From contig JAICMS010000014.1 of the NCBI GenBank assembly GCA_025929075.1, forward strand, positions 1 through 32,880: a DNA stretch of 32,880 nt, given 5' to 3'. The notes under the pieces are model-generated. The model saw nothing but the letters and a program-made list of their open reading frames with translations. It was not told the DNA's origin and ran no database searches. Of this stretch, positions 8,000 to 15,399 are shown piece by piece; position 1 is the first letter of the stretch; each line of letters opens with the position of its first letter. The DNA is from Propionibacteriales bacterium. Lineage in GTDB: Bacteria; Actinomycetota; Actinomycetes; Propionibacteriales; Nocardioidaceae. The position numbers and the translations under genes are program-made.

Positions 8000-8587
8000 C
8001 TAGTCGGGGCGGGGGTCGGTGAGGCGGCTCTCGAGCCGCCGGTCCGGCACCAACCACATCAGCGCTACGACGACGTACAGCCCGAGCGACACCCAGCGCT
8101 CGACGAAGGCCATCCCGATCGCCAGCGCATAGATCACCGGTGAGGCCCTGCCCTTGACGTCGCGGCCGATCGCGATAGCGAGCGGGGAGTCACGCCCTTG
8201 CTCGCGCACGATCGCCGTCTGCAGCAGGAAGTACGCGACCGCCGCGAGCAGCAGCACGACGCCGTAGATGGCGACCGGCCACGTCGCGAAGTGCGACCCG
8301 GCCACCCAACCCGTCGTCACCGGCACCAGCGACAGCCAGAAGAGCAGATGCAGGTTGAGCCACAGGATCAGCCCGTTGACCCGCTCGGTGGCATGGAGCA
8401 TGTGGTGGTGGTTGTTCCAGTAGATGCCGAGGTAGACGAAGCTGAGCACGTACGTCGAGAAGTGCGGCGCCACGGGTCGCAGCGCCGCCAACCCGCTCCC
8501 CTCCGGCACTCGCAGCTCCAGCACCATGATCGTGATGAGGATCGCGACGACGCCGTCGCTGAATGCCTCGAGTCGGCTGGTCCGCAC
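8000..8587 (-). CDS. TMEM175/DUF1211 family potassium-channel-like membrane protein
   Basis: A 195-residue membrane protein. It begins RLEAFSDGVVAILITIMVLELRV-like, the pore-helix signature of the TMEM175 (DUF1211) family with its FSD motif at residues 9-11. About six hydrophobic segments follow, with YLGIYWNNHHHML around residues 52-64. Bacterial TMEM175 proteins are tetrameric potassium-selective channels. This one has one six-helix unit, the usual bacterial length. The first ATG (8587) sits directly before the signature. It is upstream of and co-oriented with the methyltransferase (152-base gap). The gap on its 5' side carries two copies of a palindromic repeat. Confidence 0.88.
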   Translation of the reverse strand: MRTSRLEAFSDGVVAILITIMVLELRVPEGSGLAALRPVAPHFSTYVLSFVYLGIYWNNHHHMLHATERVNGLILWLNLHLLFWLSLVPVTTGWVAGSHFATWPVAIYGVVLLLAAVAYFLLQTAIVREQGRDSPLAIAIGRDVKGRASPVIYALAIGMAFVERWVSLGLYVVVALMWLVPDRRLESRLTDPRPD

Positions 8588-8657
8588 ACCGGGAGGCTAG
8601 GCGGTCTGCCGCACCGGCCGCCACCGCCATGCCGGGGCCTCGTGCTCATGACGGATC

Positions 8658-8696
8658 TTGATGGATCTGTGTCGCTATGGCGACCGGAATCGCTCA
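8658..8696. repeat. REP-like palindromic element, copy 1 (degenerate)
   Basis: About 39 bases reading TTGATGGATC...GTCGCTATGGCGAC...GAATCGCTCA. It aligns with the copy at 8733-8772 with about ten differences. The inner arm GTCGCTatggCGAC is intact, but the outer arms no longer pair fully. It lies in the divergent gap between the TMEM175-type gene and the TraR-type gene. Confidence 0.5.
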
Positions 8697-8732
8697 CGAT
8701 CCGGTTGCCCCCTTCGCCCGGTCGGACAGACG

Positions 8733-8772
8733 TTGAGGGATGTGGGTCGTTCGAGCGACCCGAATCCCTCAA
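8733..8772. repeat. REP-like palindromic element, copy 2
   Basis: Outer arms TTGAGGGAT (8733-8741) and ATCCCTCAA (8764-8772) pair perfectly. The inner part, GGGTCG-ttcgag-CGACCC (8745-8762), is a near-perfect palindrome. Same family as 8658, 24523 and 27013. Because it lies between divergent genes it is not simply a terminator. Confidence 0.65.
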
Positions 8773-8825
8773 GATGCTTCGGCTCGAGCGCGATGAGGTC
8801 GCCAGGGCGGTGGCAGGATGAAGCG

Positions 8826-9140
8826 GTGGAGCAGGTCGCTGAGGTGCTACGGCAGAAGCGGGCCCAACTCGAGGCGCAGATTGCCGAGATGACGCGCCCG
8901 CAAGAAGTCGGCACGATCAGCTTCGGCAAGCGCGTCGGCGAGGGAACCAGCCAGGCAGTGGACCGGCTGGCCGCCGTACCGGCACACGACGAGCTGACCG
9001 CCATGCTCGCCGCCATCGAACGCGCACAGCAGAAGCTCGAAGACGGCACGTACGGTCGCTGCGACGTGTGTGGTCAGGAGATCGGCGCCGGCCGGCTCGA
9101 GGCTCGCCCCTGGGCCACCCGCTGCCTCCAGCACGCGTGA
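8826..9140 (+). CDS. TraR/DksA-family zinc-finger protein
   Basis: A 104-residue protein of the TraR/DksA family: an N-terminal coiled-coil region (about 1-65, beginning MEQVAEVLRQKRAQLEAQI) and a C-terminal zinc finger. The finger reads YGRCDVCGQEIGAGRLEARP then ATRCLQHA, so the usual fourth cysteine is a histidine (Cys, Cys, Cys, His). Family members bind RNA polymerase through the secondary channel, or are uncharacterised homologues of such proteins. GTG 8826 was chosen over the upstream ATG at 8658: it follows AGGATGAAGCG, the coiled coil starts there, and the upstream codons lie in the palindromic repeats. The next gene begins about 110 bases downstream. Confidence 0.85.
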   Translation: MEQVAEVLRQKRAQLEAQIAEMTRPQEVGTISFGKRVGEGTSQAVDRLAAVPAHDELTAMLAAIERAQQKLEDGTYGRCDVCGQEIGAGRLEARPWATRCLQHA

Positions 9141-9249
9141 GCAGTTGCCCCTAGGACCCCTTGACGCCTTGGGATACCGAGAGCACCCTCTCGCTGGGGG
9201 TTGCGCTGGGACGGGACACCGCCAACAGCCCTGGCATCGAGGAGAGCCA

Positions 9250-12099
9250 GTGAGCATCAACGAACCTCATGGCCGCTGGGTCGTCGTACCGCAATATCTG
9301 AAGGGCACCGACCCGACGCAGTCCAGCTTTCGACAGGACGTGACCCAGCTGTTCCAGAGGGGACAGTTCGGCGGCTTCACGGTCGCCGACTTCTTCGCCG
9401 TGCAGAGCCTCGGTGCCATCGACGCCACCAACATCACGGTGCTGCCGTGGGCGGAGACCGCGTTCGACATCTACAACCATCCTGGCCAGCAGGCCGGCGT
9501 CGATAGACGCGTGCTGGCCGACAACGCCAAGGGCCTGGTCACCGACGGCCAGCCTTTCCGCGGCGTGCTCGCCGTCTACAACTACGTCTGCAGCATGAAC
9601 AACGTCGACGCCGACGTCGTCTGGTCGCTAGGAGGGTTCGGCTCGGTTCCCGCCTGGGCCAGCGCGTGGCTGCACCAGTGCCGTCGCTGTCAGGCAATGG
9701 TGACCGAGTGGACGACCGCGACGATCTGTGCTGCCGGCCCCGGCGGTCACGATCCCACCGGCTCCTGGTCGCGTACCTACATGAGCGTCACCGACCCGAA
9801 GGTGCCGATGATCCGTCGGGTGGCGCTCTGCGCACGTTGCGACGTGCTCTTCGCCGACGACCGCGCTGCCGATCCCACCGTGCCCGACGAGTGCCCGGCT
9901 GGCGGCCAACATCAGCCGGCCCGGGACGTCCTCGTGCTGTCCGGTTGGGCGGACCCACCCGGTGAGATGACGTGGACTGTCTGCAAGCGCTGCCGTGGCG
10001 TGGTCGCCAACGGCAGCATGAGCTGTCCTGCCGACCCCGGCGGCCACACGCCGGAGAAGCAGTCGAACGTGCACTTCCCCTTCCTGGAGTTCAACTACCA
10101 GGACGCACCGCCACGCGCCTGGCTGATCCACGAGATGTCCCACGGGTACGGCTACCAACAACTGCCAGGGTTCGTCCACGGTCGGGGGCTCGGTGCCCGA
10201 ACCGGCGATCTCGCCGACGACTGCTGGCCGGGAGCGTACGGCGACAGGTCGGACGTGATGTCCTACGCCAACGTCGATCCGGCTACTCCGAGGGCGGGCC
10301 AGGGGCAAGACTTCGGTGTATTCGGGCCAGGTTGGTCCATCACGCAGCTGGTCAGGGGCGAGGTGCTCGATCCAGCCCAGCCACCCTTCCAGCCGCAGCT
10401 GTCGCCGGCGACACCCTCGGTCGTCGCCACATTGCGCCCAGCGCTTGGCGCTGCTGGCGCTGGCCATCTCGGTGCCAGGTTTGGCGACCACCTCGTCGAG
10501 TACCGGCAGAAGAAGGACTGGGACGCGGGCCTCAGCGTCGGTAGCCACCTCGACCCCGCAACCGGTCGCCAGACCCCGGACCCGGGCGTGCTGCTCGTGA
10601 GACATGTGCCCCAGGACCCGAACCGGCTCCCCAACTTGGTGCCGACCGTGCGGGCCAACGCCTTCCTCGGCAGCAGCGACCGGTTGGAGTCGCGTGTGGG
10701 CATCGACAACGTCGCGGTGGAGATCGTCGGCTTCGCGGCCGATGGTTCGGCCGTCGACGTACGATTCTCCAGCCTGCCTGCGGCCACCCAAGCCGAGGAC
10801 AGCGGCACGATCACTGTCCCGCCGGACGCCCGCGCGTCCCAGCGGTGGCTGGTGATCCCGTACGCAGCGAGCGACTCCACGGCGACCTTCTCGCGTGACA
10901 ACGCCAGCGCCATCCTGGCCGCCGCCGAGCAGTTCTGGACCGAGATGGCCGACGAGAAGTTCTTCGTGGCCGGAGGCGACGTGCTGTGGCCGGACAAGGG
11001 CCCGGACGACTCGCCGTTCCGGCTCCACGGCTACACCGTCGTCGACAAGCCAGCCTTGCCGCCGGATCCCAAGGGGCACAAGAAGGTTGGTACGGCGATG
11101 CAGGCGGACGTGGCATCGCTGCAGCAGCTGTCGTCGGCGACCCGCGCCGCTGTCGTGATCGACCAGGTGCTCCGCACGCCGAACGCGACGGCGCCGCAGC
11201 GGGTGCTGCCGATCGACCTGCGCTGGTACACCGGCCTGGTGCTCTTGAGTCTCGACGGCCTCGGTGACGGCCTCATCGCCTCGCTGACGCTGCCATCCGG
11301 CATCGTCCCGCACACTCAGGACTGCAACAGCGACGACGCACCCGATCTGCTCGGGCCGCTGCCCTTCGATGTGATCGAGCTGCCGGTGAGCACGCTGAGC
11401 CAAGCTCGGCTCGCCAGGGAGATCGGCCACTCGATCGGCTTCGCGGACGGCGCCGACACATACTCGCTCACCGGTCCTGATGCGGCTGCGCAACGGTTCC
11501 TGCCCGGACCGTCGACGTTCGGTGACAGCAGTTGGGGTCAGACGGGCCCGTCGGTTTCGACGGGAGAGCTCAAGCGGCGCGGCTGGCTGTGGCCGTGGTC
11601 CACATGGAGTCCTGACCTCGCCGAGCAGTCCCAGGCCGCGGGCTCGGTCACGATCTACCCGTTCGGCCGGCCAGGGCACGACAATCCGGTCAGGGCGGAA
11701 ATCGGGCCGTTCGCCTTCGAGCTGCGGACCGGTCGATGGGATAGCGGGCTCGGCGGCCCCGTTGTGCTCGCTTACGACTTCGCCGCAGCGGGCGACGAAC
11801 TGCCACTACCGCTGCATCCGGGCGACCCGGCCATCACCTGGGGCGGACCCATTCCACAACTGAGCGGCGGCGGGTCCGTCGCAGTCAGCGAGCTCGATGC
11901 TGACCATGCGACGTTGGTCTACTCGATCATCGAACGACCGATCTTCCAGGCCGGTGGCGGCAGCCTGCACGGCGGCGGGACGGTGCTCATCGGCGCCGAC
12001 GGCTCAGTGCACCGGATCCCGCCCGGCGATCCGGTCGAGGCGGACGCGCGCGCACTCATCGAGCAGCTGACGGCCCTGGCTGGCCACCTCGAGCATTAG
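9250..12099 (+). CDS. large tandem metalloprotease-like protein with three CCCH zinc-knuckle repeats
   Basis: A 949-residue protein, GTG start with GAGGAG (9239-9244) five bases upstream, and no signal peptide or membrane helix. It looks like two related halves, each opening with a similar strand (RWVVVPQ near residue 9; RWLVIPY near 534). The first half carries three repeats with Cys-x2-Cys...Cys...His (144/147/160/167, 194/197/215/221, 245/248/259/266). It then has HEMSHGYGYQQ at 294-304 and a metzincin-like Met-turn DVMSYAN at 335-341. The second half has REIGHSIGFAD at 723-733 and no Met-turn. The metzincin pattern HExxHxxGxxH/D is thus altered in both: Gln at the third ligand in the first copy, Arg at the first ligand in the second. 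A peptidase-derived fold is likely. Activity, substrate and export are unknown. Its stop overlaps the convergent kinase gene by four bases. Confidence 0.75.
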   Translation: MSINEPHGRWVVVPQYLKGTDPTQSSFRQDVTQLFQRGQFGGFTVADFFAVQSLGAIDATNITVLPWAETAFDIYNHPGQQAGVDRRVLADNAKGLVTDGQPFRGVLAVYNYVCSMNNVDADVVWSLGGFGSVPAWASAWLHQCRRCQAMVTEWTTATICAAGPGGHDPTGSWSRTYMSVTDPKVPMIRRVALCARCDVLFADDRAADPTVPDECPAGGQHQPARDVLVLSGWADPPGEMTWTVCKRCRGVVANGSMSCPADPGGHTPEKQSNVHFPFLEFNYQDAPPRAWLIHEMSHGYGYQQLPGFVHGRGLGARTGDLADDCWPGAYGDRSDVMSYANVDPATPRAGQGQDFGVFGPGWSITQLVRGEVLDPAQPPFQPQLSPATPSVVATLRPALGAAGAGHLGARFGDHLVEYRQKKDWDAGLSVGSHLDPATGRQTPDPGVLLVRHVPQDPNRLPNLVPTVRANAFLGSSDRLESRVGIDNVAVEIVGFAADGSAVDVRFSSLPAATQAEDSGTITVPPDARASQRWLVIPYAASDSTATFSRDNASAILAAAEQFWTEMADEKFFVAGGDVLWPDKGPDDSPFRLHGYTVVDKPALPPDPKGHKKVGTAMQADVASLQQLSSATRAAVVIDQVLRTPNATAPQRVLPIDLRWYTGLVLLSLDGLGDGLIASLTLPSGIVPHTQDCNSDDAPDLLGPLPFDVIELPVSTLSQARLAREIGHSIGFADGADTYSLTGPDAAAQRFLPGPSTFGDSSWGQTGPSVSTGELKRRGWLWPWSTWSPDLAEQSQAAGSVTIYPFGRPGHDNPVRAEIGPFAFELRTGRWDSGLGGPVVLAYDFAAAGDELPLPLHPGDPAITWGGPIPQLSGGGSVAVSELDADHATLVYSIIERPIFQAGGGSLHGGGTVLIGADGSVHRIPPGDPVEADARALIEQLTALAGHLEH

Positions 12100-13541
12100 C
12101 GAGGTGGCCGCGCGGGCAGCGTGACCCGCATGACCGTCTGGCCTGGCTCGGAGTCGACGTCGATGCGGCCGCCGTGCCGGTCGACGACGATCCGCCGGGC
12201 GATGTCGAGGCCGAGGCCGGTGCCCTTGCCGACCTCCTTGGTGGTGAAGAAGGCGTCGAACGCCCTTGCCATGACCTCCGGCGGCATCCCGGCGCCGGAG
12301 TCGGTGATCTCGACGACGACCTCCCCGTCCTCGGACCTGGTAGCCACCTTGAGAGTCCCGGCCCCGTCCATCGCGTCGACCGCGTTGTCGATGAGGTTGG
12401 TCCAGACCTGGTTGAGCTCACCGGCGTACGCGTCGATCCGCGGCAGTTCGGCGTCATACTCCCGAACCACGGAGACGCCGTCGCGCAGCTTGTGGCCGAG
12501 CATGACGAGCGTGCTCTCCAGACCTTCGGTCACCTCGGTCGACTGCAGCGACCCGCGGTCCATCTGTGAGTACGACCGGACGGCCGCGACCAGCTCCGAG
12601 ATGCGCCGCGTCGACTCCTTCACCTCACGCACGAGGGAGGCGGCGGCAACCGTGCTCGCCACCCACTCCAGCCCGAACTCGAGCGCCGACCCGGCAGAGC
12701 CACCCAGCCCGTCGGCATCGGCAGCGTCCTCGGCTGCGCCCGTCGAATCGGCCAGCACTCCGGCAACCCGGTCGCACCAGCCGACGTCGACGCCGGCTTC
12801 TGCCAGCCGGGTGGCGACGGCCCAGTCGCGTTCGACACCGTGCTGGGCCAGCCACCCCAGCAGCTCCTGCTCGCGATCGGCGCGGGCGAGCGCATCCTGA
12901 TCGGCCCGTGCCGGGTCGAGCTCCAACCGCAGCTTGTCGAGCTCGACGAACTGCGCCGCAGAGATGCGCTGGGTCGCCAGTCTGCCCAGGGCGCCGAGCA
13001 TGATCGTGCACTCCTCGTCCAGCGCGGCGACTGACCGCGAGGCAGCGGACGCCGGGTTGTTGATCTCGTGCGCGAGGCCTGCTGCCAGCGTGCCGAGGGT
13101 CACCAAAGCGCCGCGTTGCCGCGCTGTCGACTCGATCGACCGGGCGGTCTGGTGGATGCCGGCGATGAGGTGGTTGCCGAACGGGAACCACGAGTTGAAC
13201 AGATCTCGCAGCACGCTGGCGGGCACCTGCAGCAGCCGTCCGGGCACTACGCCCTTGCCGGTCGCCAAGTAGGTCCCGTGCTCGTCCCAGGCCCGGAAGC
13301 CCCCCGACCACTGGCCGGGGGTGTCCATCTTCGCGACCCGGGTCTCCTCGCCGCCCAGCCGCCGGAACAGGTCCAGCGCCCCCTCGACGAGCAGCCACCA
13401 GTGGTCGGCGTACTCGCCCTCCGTGAACGCCACGACTCCGACCTCGACCGGCACCTCGGTCCCGGCGTCCACGAGCTGGGCCAGCTGAGCGTCGCTGACG
13501 CCGTCGAAGAGGTGCAGTCCTCGGATCTCCTCGGCCCGCAT
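12096..13541 (-). CDS. sensor histidine kinase with N-terminal cyclic-nucleotide-binding-type domain
   Basis: A 481-residue soluble kinase. Residues about 10-115 match a cNMP-binding fold (LFDGVSDAQLAQLV start; FTEGEYADHWWLLVEGALDLF). The H-box is LGTLAAGLAHEINNPASAA with the phospho-acceptor His158. A long helical insert follows. The catalytic domain has the N-box NQVWTNLIDNAVDAM, the G1 box DSGAGMPPEV and the G2 box GKGTGLGLDIARRI. There are no membrane helices, so it senses in the cytoplasm. It lies 57 bases downstream of, and in the same direction as, the receiver-reductase fusion, its obvious partner. Its 3' end overlaps the convergent 949-residue protein by four bases. The ligand is unknown: cNMP-fold domains also bind other molecules or serve as redox sensors. 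Confidence 0.93.
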   Translation of the reverse strand: MRAEEIRGLHLFDGVSDAQLAQLVDAGTEVPVEVGVVAFTEGEYADHWWLLVEGALDLFRRLGGEETRVAKMDTPGQWSGGFRAWDEHGTYLATGKGVVPGRLLQVPASVLRDLFNSWFPFGNHLIAGIHQTARSIESTARQRGALVTLGTLAAGLAHEINNPASAASRSVAALDEECTIMLGALGRLATQRISAAQFVELDKLRLELDPARADQDALARADREQELLGWLAQHGVERDWAVATRLAEAGVDVGWCDRVAGVLADSTGAAEDAADADGLGGSAGSALEFGLEWVASTVAAASLVREVKESTRRISELVAAVRSYSQMDRGSLQSTEVTEGLESTLVMLGHKLRDGVSVVREYDAELPRIDAYAGELNQVWTNLIDNAVDAMDGAGTLKVATRSEDGEVVVEITDSGAGMPPEVMARAFDAFFTTKEVGKGTGLGLDIARRIVVDRHGGRIDVDSEPGQTVMRVTLPARPPR

Positions 13542-13598
13542 CAGTCGGGCCGCCGATCGCCGTACGTCGAGATCTCGCGCGCCATCATCGGTCCGCGG

Positions 13599-15305
13599 TC
13601 AGATCGTCGCCAGGTAGCGGTGCACCAGGTACGTCGCCATCGCGCCCTCACCGACCGCAGAGGCGACTCGTTTCATCGAGTCCAGTCGGACGTCGCCCGC
13701 CGCGAACACGCCGGGAACGCTCGTTTCCAACGTGAACGGGTGCCGGTCGAGCGACCAGCCAACCTCACGGCCGGGCGCCAGCAGGTCGGGACCGGTGACG
13801 ATGAAGCCCTTCTCGTCACGGGCCACCGTCGGCCCGAGCCAGTCGGTCCGGGGCGAGGCGCCGATGAACACGAACAGCCAGCTGGCCTCAATGTCCTCAC
13901 GCGCGCCGGTGCCCTGGTCGGCGATCGTCAGCCGCTCGAGGTGGTCCTCCCCGTGTGCTGCGACGACCTCGCTACGCGCCCGGACCTCGATGTTGGCTGT
14001 CGCGGCGATCCGGTCGACGAGGTACGACGACATCGATGCCTCCAGCGACTGGCCGCGCGCCACGATCACCACTCGCTTGGCGAACCGCGCCAGGTTGAGC
14101 GCGGCCTGGCCGGCCGAGTTGGCCGCCCCCACGATGTAGACGACGTCGCCCTCGCACTGGCTGGCGTCGCTGGCGTTGACGCCGTAGTAGACGCCACGGC
14201 TGGTGAGCGCCTCGAGGCCGTCGGCCACCAGCCGCCGGTAGGACACCCCGGTCGCGATGATGACCGATCGCGCCTCGATCTCGGTCGCCCCGGGGAGCAG
14301 CACAGCCCGCACCGGCTCGCGCACCTCGAAGCCGTCCACGTCACGGGCCAGCACCAACTCGGCGCCGAACCTCGACACCTGTGCCAGTGCTCGACGCGCC
14401 AGGTCGGAGCCGCTGAGCCCCTTGGGGAAGCCCAGGTAGTTCTCGATGGCGGCACTCTGTCCGGCCTGGCCGCCCGGTGCTTCACGCTCGACGACCACCG
14501 TGCTCAGTCCCTCCGACGCCGCGTAGACGGCGGCGGCCAGCCCCGCCGGCCCTCCGCCGACGATGCAGACGTCGTAGAGCGGCTGCTGCGCACTCGTGTG
14601 CAGACCCAGCGCGCCGGCGAGGTCGAGCGTGGACGGTGACCGCAACGGCTCGCGCTCGGGGATCAGCACGAGCGGAAGGCCCGCCGCCGACTCCGGCTCC
14701 GCCACCGCTCCCGGAGTGGACCCCGGAGCTTGCGCAGTGGCGGCAGCGAGTTCAAGCAGTCGCTGGGCTTCAGCGTCCCGCTCGACGTCGTACCACTTGT
14801 ACGGCACGTGGTTGCGGGCCAGGAACATCTTGATCTCGTGGCTGCGGTCAGACCACCGGTGGCCGACGATCCGAATGTCGTTGGACTGGTCCGGGTGGTC
14901 GCGGCGCCAGTCGTCGAGCAGGTCGTCGACGACCGGATAGAGGCGCTCGGCCGGCGGGTCCCAAGGCTTGAGCAGGTAGTAGTCGAGGCCGATGTCGTTG
15001 ATCGCCTTGATCGCGACATCGGTGTCGGCGTAGGCGGTAAGCAGCACCATCTTCGCGTTCGGCACCTCAACCTTGGCCCGCTCGAGCATCTCGATGCCGG
15101 TCATCTGGGGCATCCGCTGATCGGCAGCGATCAACGCAACCTCGGCGTGCCGCAACGCGAGCTTCGCCAGCACGTCGAGCGCCTCTGGTCCCGATGTGGC
15201 CCGAACGACCCGGTAGTCGCCGCCGTAGTGCTGCACCAGGTCGCGGGCGATGGCCGCCGACACCTGCGGGTCGTCGTCGACCGTCAGTATGGTCGGCTTG
15301 TTCAT
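13599..15305 (-). CDS. receiver domain fused to thioredoxin-fold and thioredoxin-reductase-like domains
   Basis: A 568-residue three-part protein. Residues 1-125 are a complete receiver: acidic pocket D10-D12, phospho-acceptor D62 in ADQRMPQMTG, T90 and K113. Residues about 143-235 resemble a thioredoxin/glutaredoxin fold (IRIVGHRWSDRSHEIKMFL ... LPLVLIP) whose CxxC is replaced by Ser/Asp/Arg. Residues 245-568 are a pyridine-nucleotide oxidoreductase of the thioredoxin reductase type: FAD motif GGGPAG at 250-255, NAD(P) motif VGAANSAG near 392, and C-terminal FAD-contact motif GVFAAGDVR. The redox-active CATC of true thioredoxin reductases is missing; the stretch 371-384 reads GVYYGVNASDASQC. 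A fused response regulator/thioredoxin-disulfide reductase family exists in databases. Its electron acceptor is unclear. It forms an operon with the histidine kinase just downstream. Confidence 0.92.
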   Translation of the reverse strand: MNKPTILTVDDDPQVSAAIARDLVQHYGGDYRVVRATSGPEALDVLAKLALRHAEVALIAADQRMPQMTGIEMLERAKVEVPNAKMVLLTAYADTDVAIKAINDIGLDYYLLKPWDPPAERLYPVVDDLLDDWRRDHPDQSNDIRIVGHRWSDRSHEIKMFLARNHVPYKWYDVERDAEAQRLLELAAATAQAPGSTPGAVAEPESAAGLPLVLIPEREPLRSPSTLDLAGALGLHTSAQQPLYDVCIVGGGPAGLAAAVYAASEGLSTVVVEREAPGGQAGQSAAIENYLGFPKGLSGSDLARRALAQVSRFGAELVLARDVDGFEVREPVRAVLLPGATEIEARSVIIATGVSYRRLVADGLEALTSRGVYYGVNASDASQCEGDVVYIVGAANSAGQAALNLARFAKRVVIVARGQSLEASMSSYLVDRIAATANIEVRARSEVVAAHGEDHLERLTIADQGTGAREDIEASWLFVFIGASPRTDWLGPTVARDEKGFIVTGPDLLAPGREVGWSLDRHPFTLETSVPGVFAAGDVRLDSMKRVASAVGEGAMATYLVHRYLATI

Positions 15306-15330
15306 GGCCCCTTTCGGCGGCGTCCCAGCG

Positions 15331-15350
15331 CGTCGGCGAAAATGCCGACG
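15331..15350. promoter_or_regulatory. inverted repeat upstream of the receiver-reductase gene
   Basis: CGTCGGC (15331-15337), six A/T-rich bases, then GCCGACG (15344-15350): a perfect 7-bp inverted repeat 26 bases before the start of the receiver-reductase gene and 50 bases after the phosphoesterase stop. It could be an operator for the two-component operon or a terminator of the upstream gene. Confidence 0.45.
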
Positions 15351-15399
15351 TGGGGATCGCGTGTCGGCAGCATAGCCGCGTCCTACCCGCGGGCGAGAG

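Noticed and set aside
8658-8772. Possible CRISPR-like pair of repeats
   Set aside because: Only two degenerate copies about 75 bases apart, each an imperfect palindrome, with no cas genes in the window. They fit a REP-like family better.
8658-8825. N-terminal extension of the TraR-like protein to ATG 8658
   Set aside because: These codons run through two palindromic repeats and have no ribosome site; GTG 8826 fits the family length.
9628-11679. Minus-strand ORF of 683 codons
   Set aside because: It is antisense to the 949-residue protein with zinc motifs; the product looks like translated reverse complement.
13068-14639. Plus-strand ORF of 523 codons
   Set aside because: It is antisense to the kinase and receiver-reductase genes, both of which carry all family motifs.
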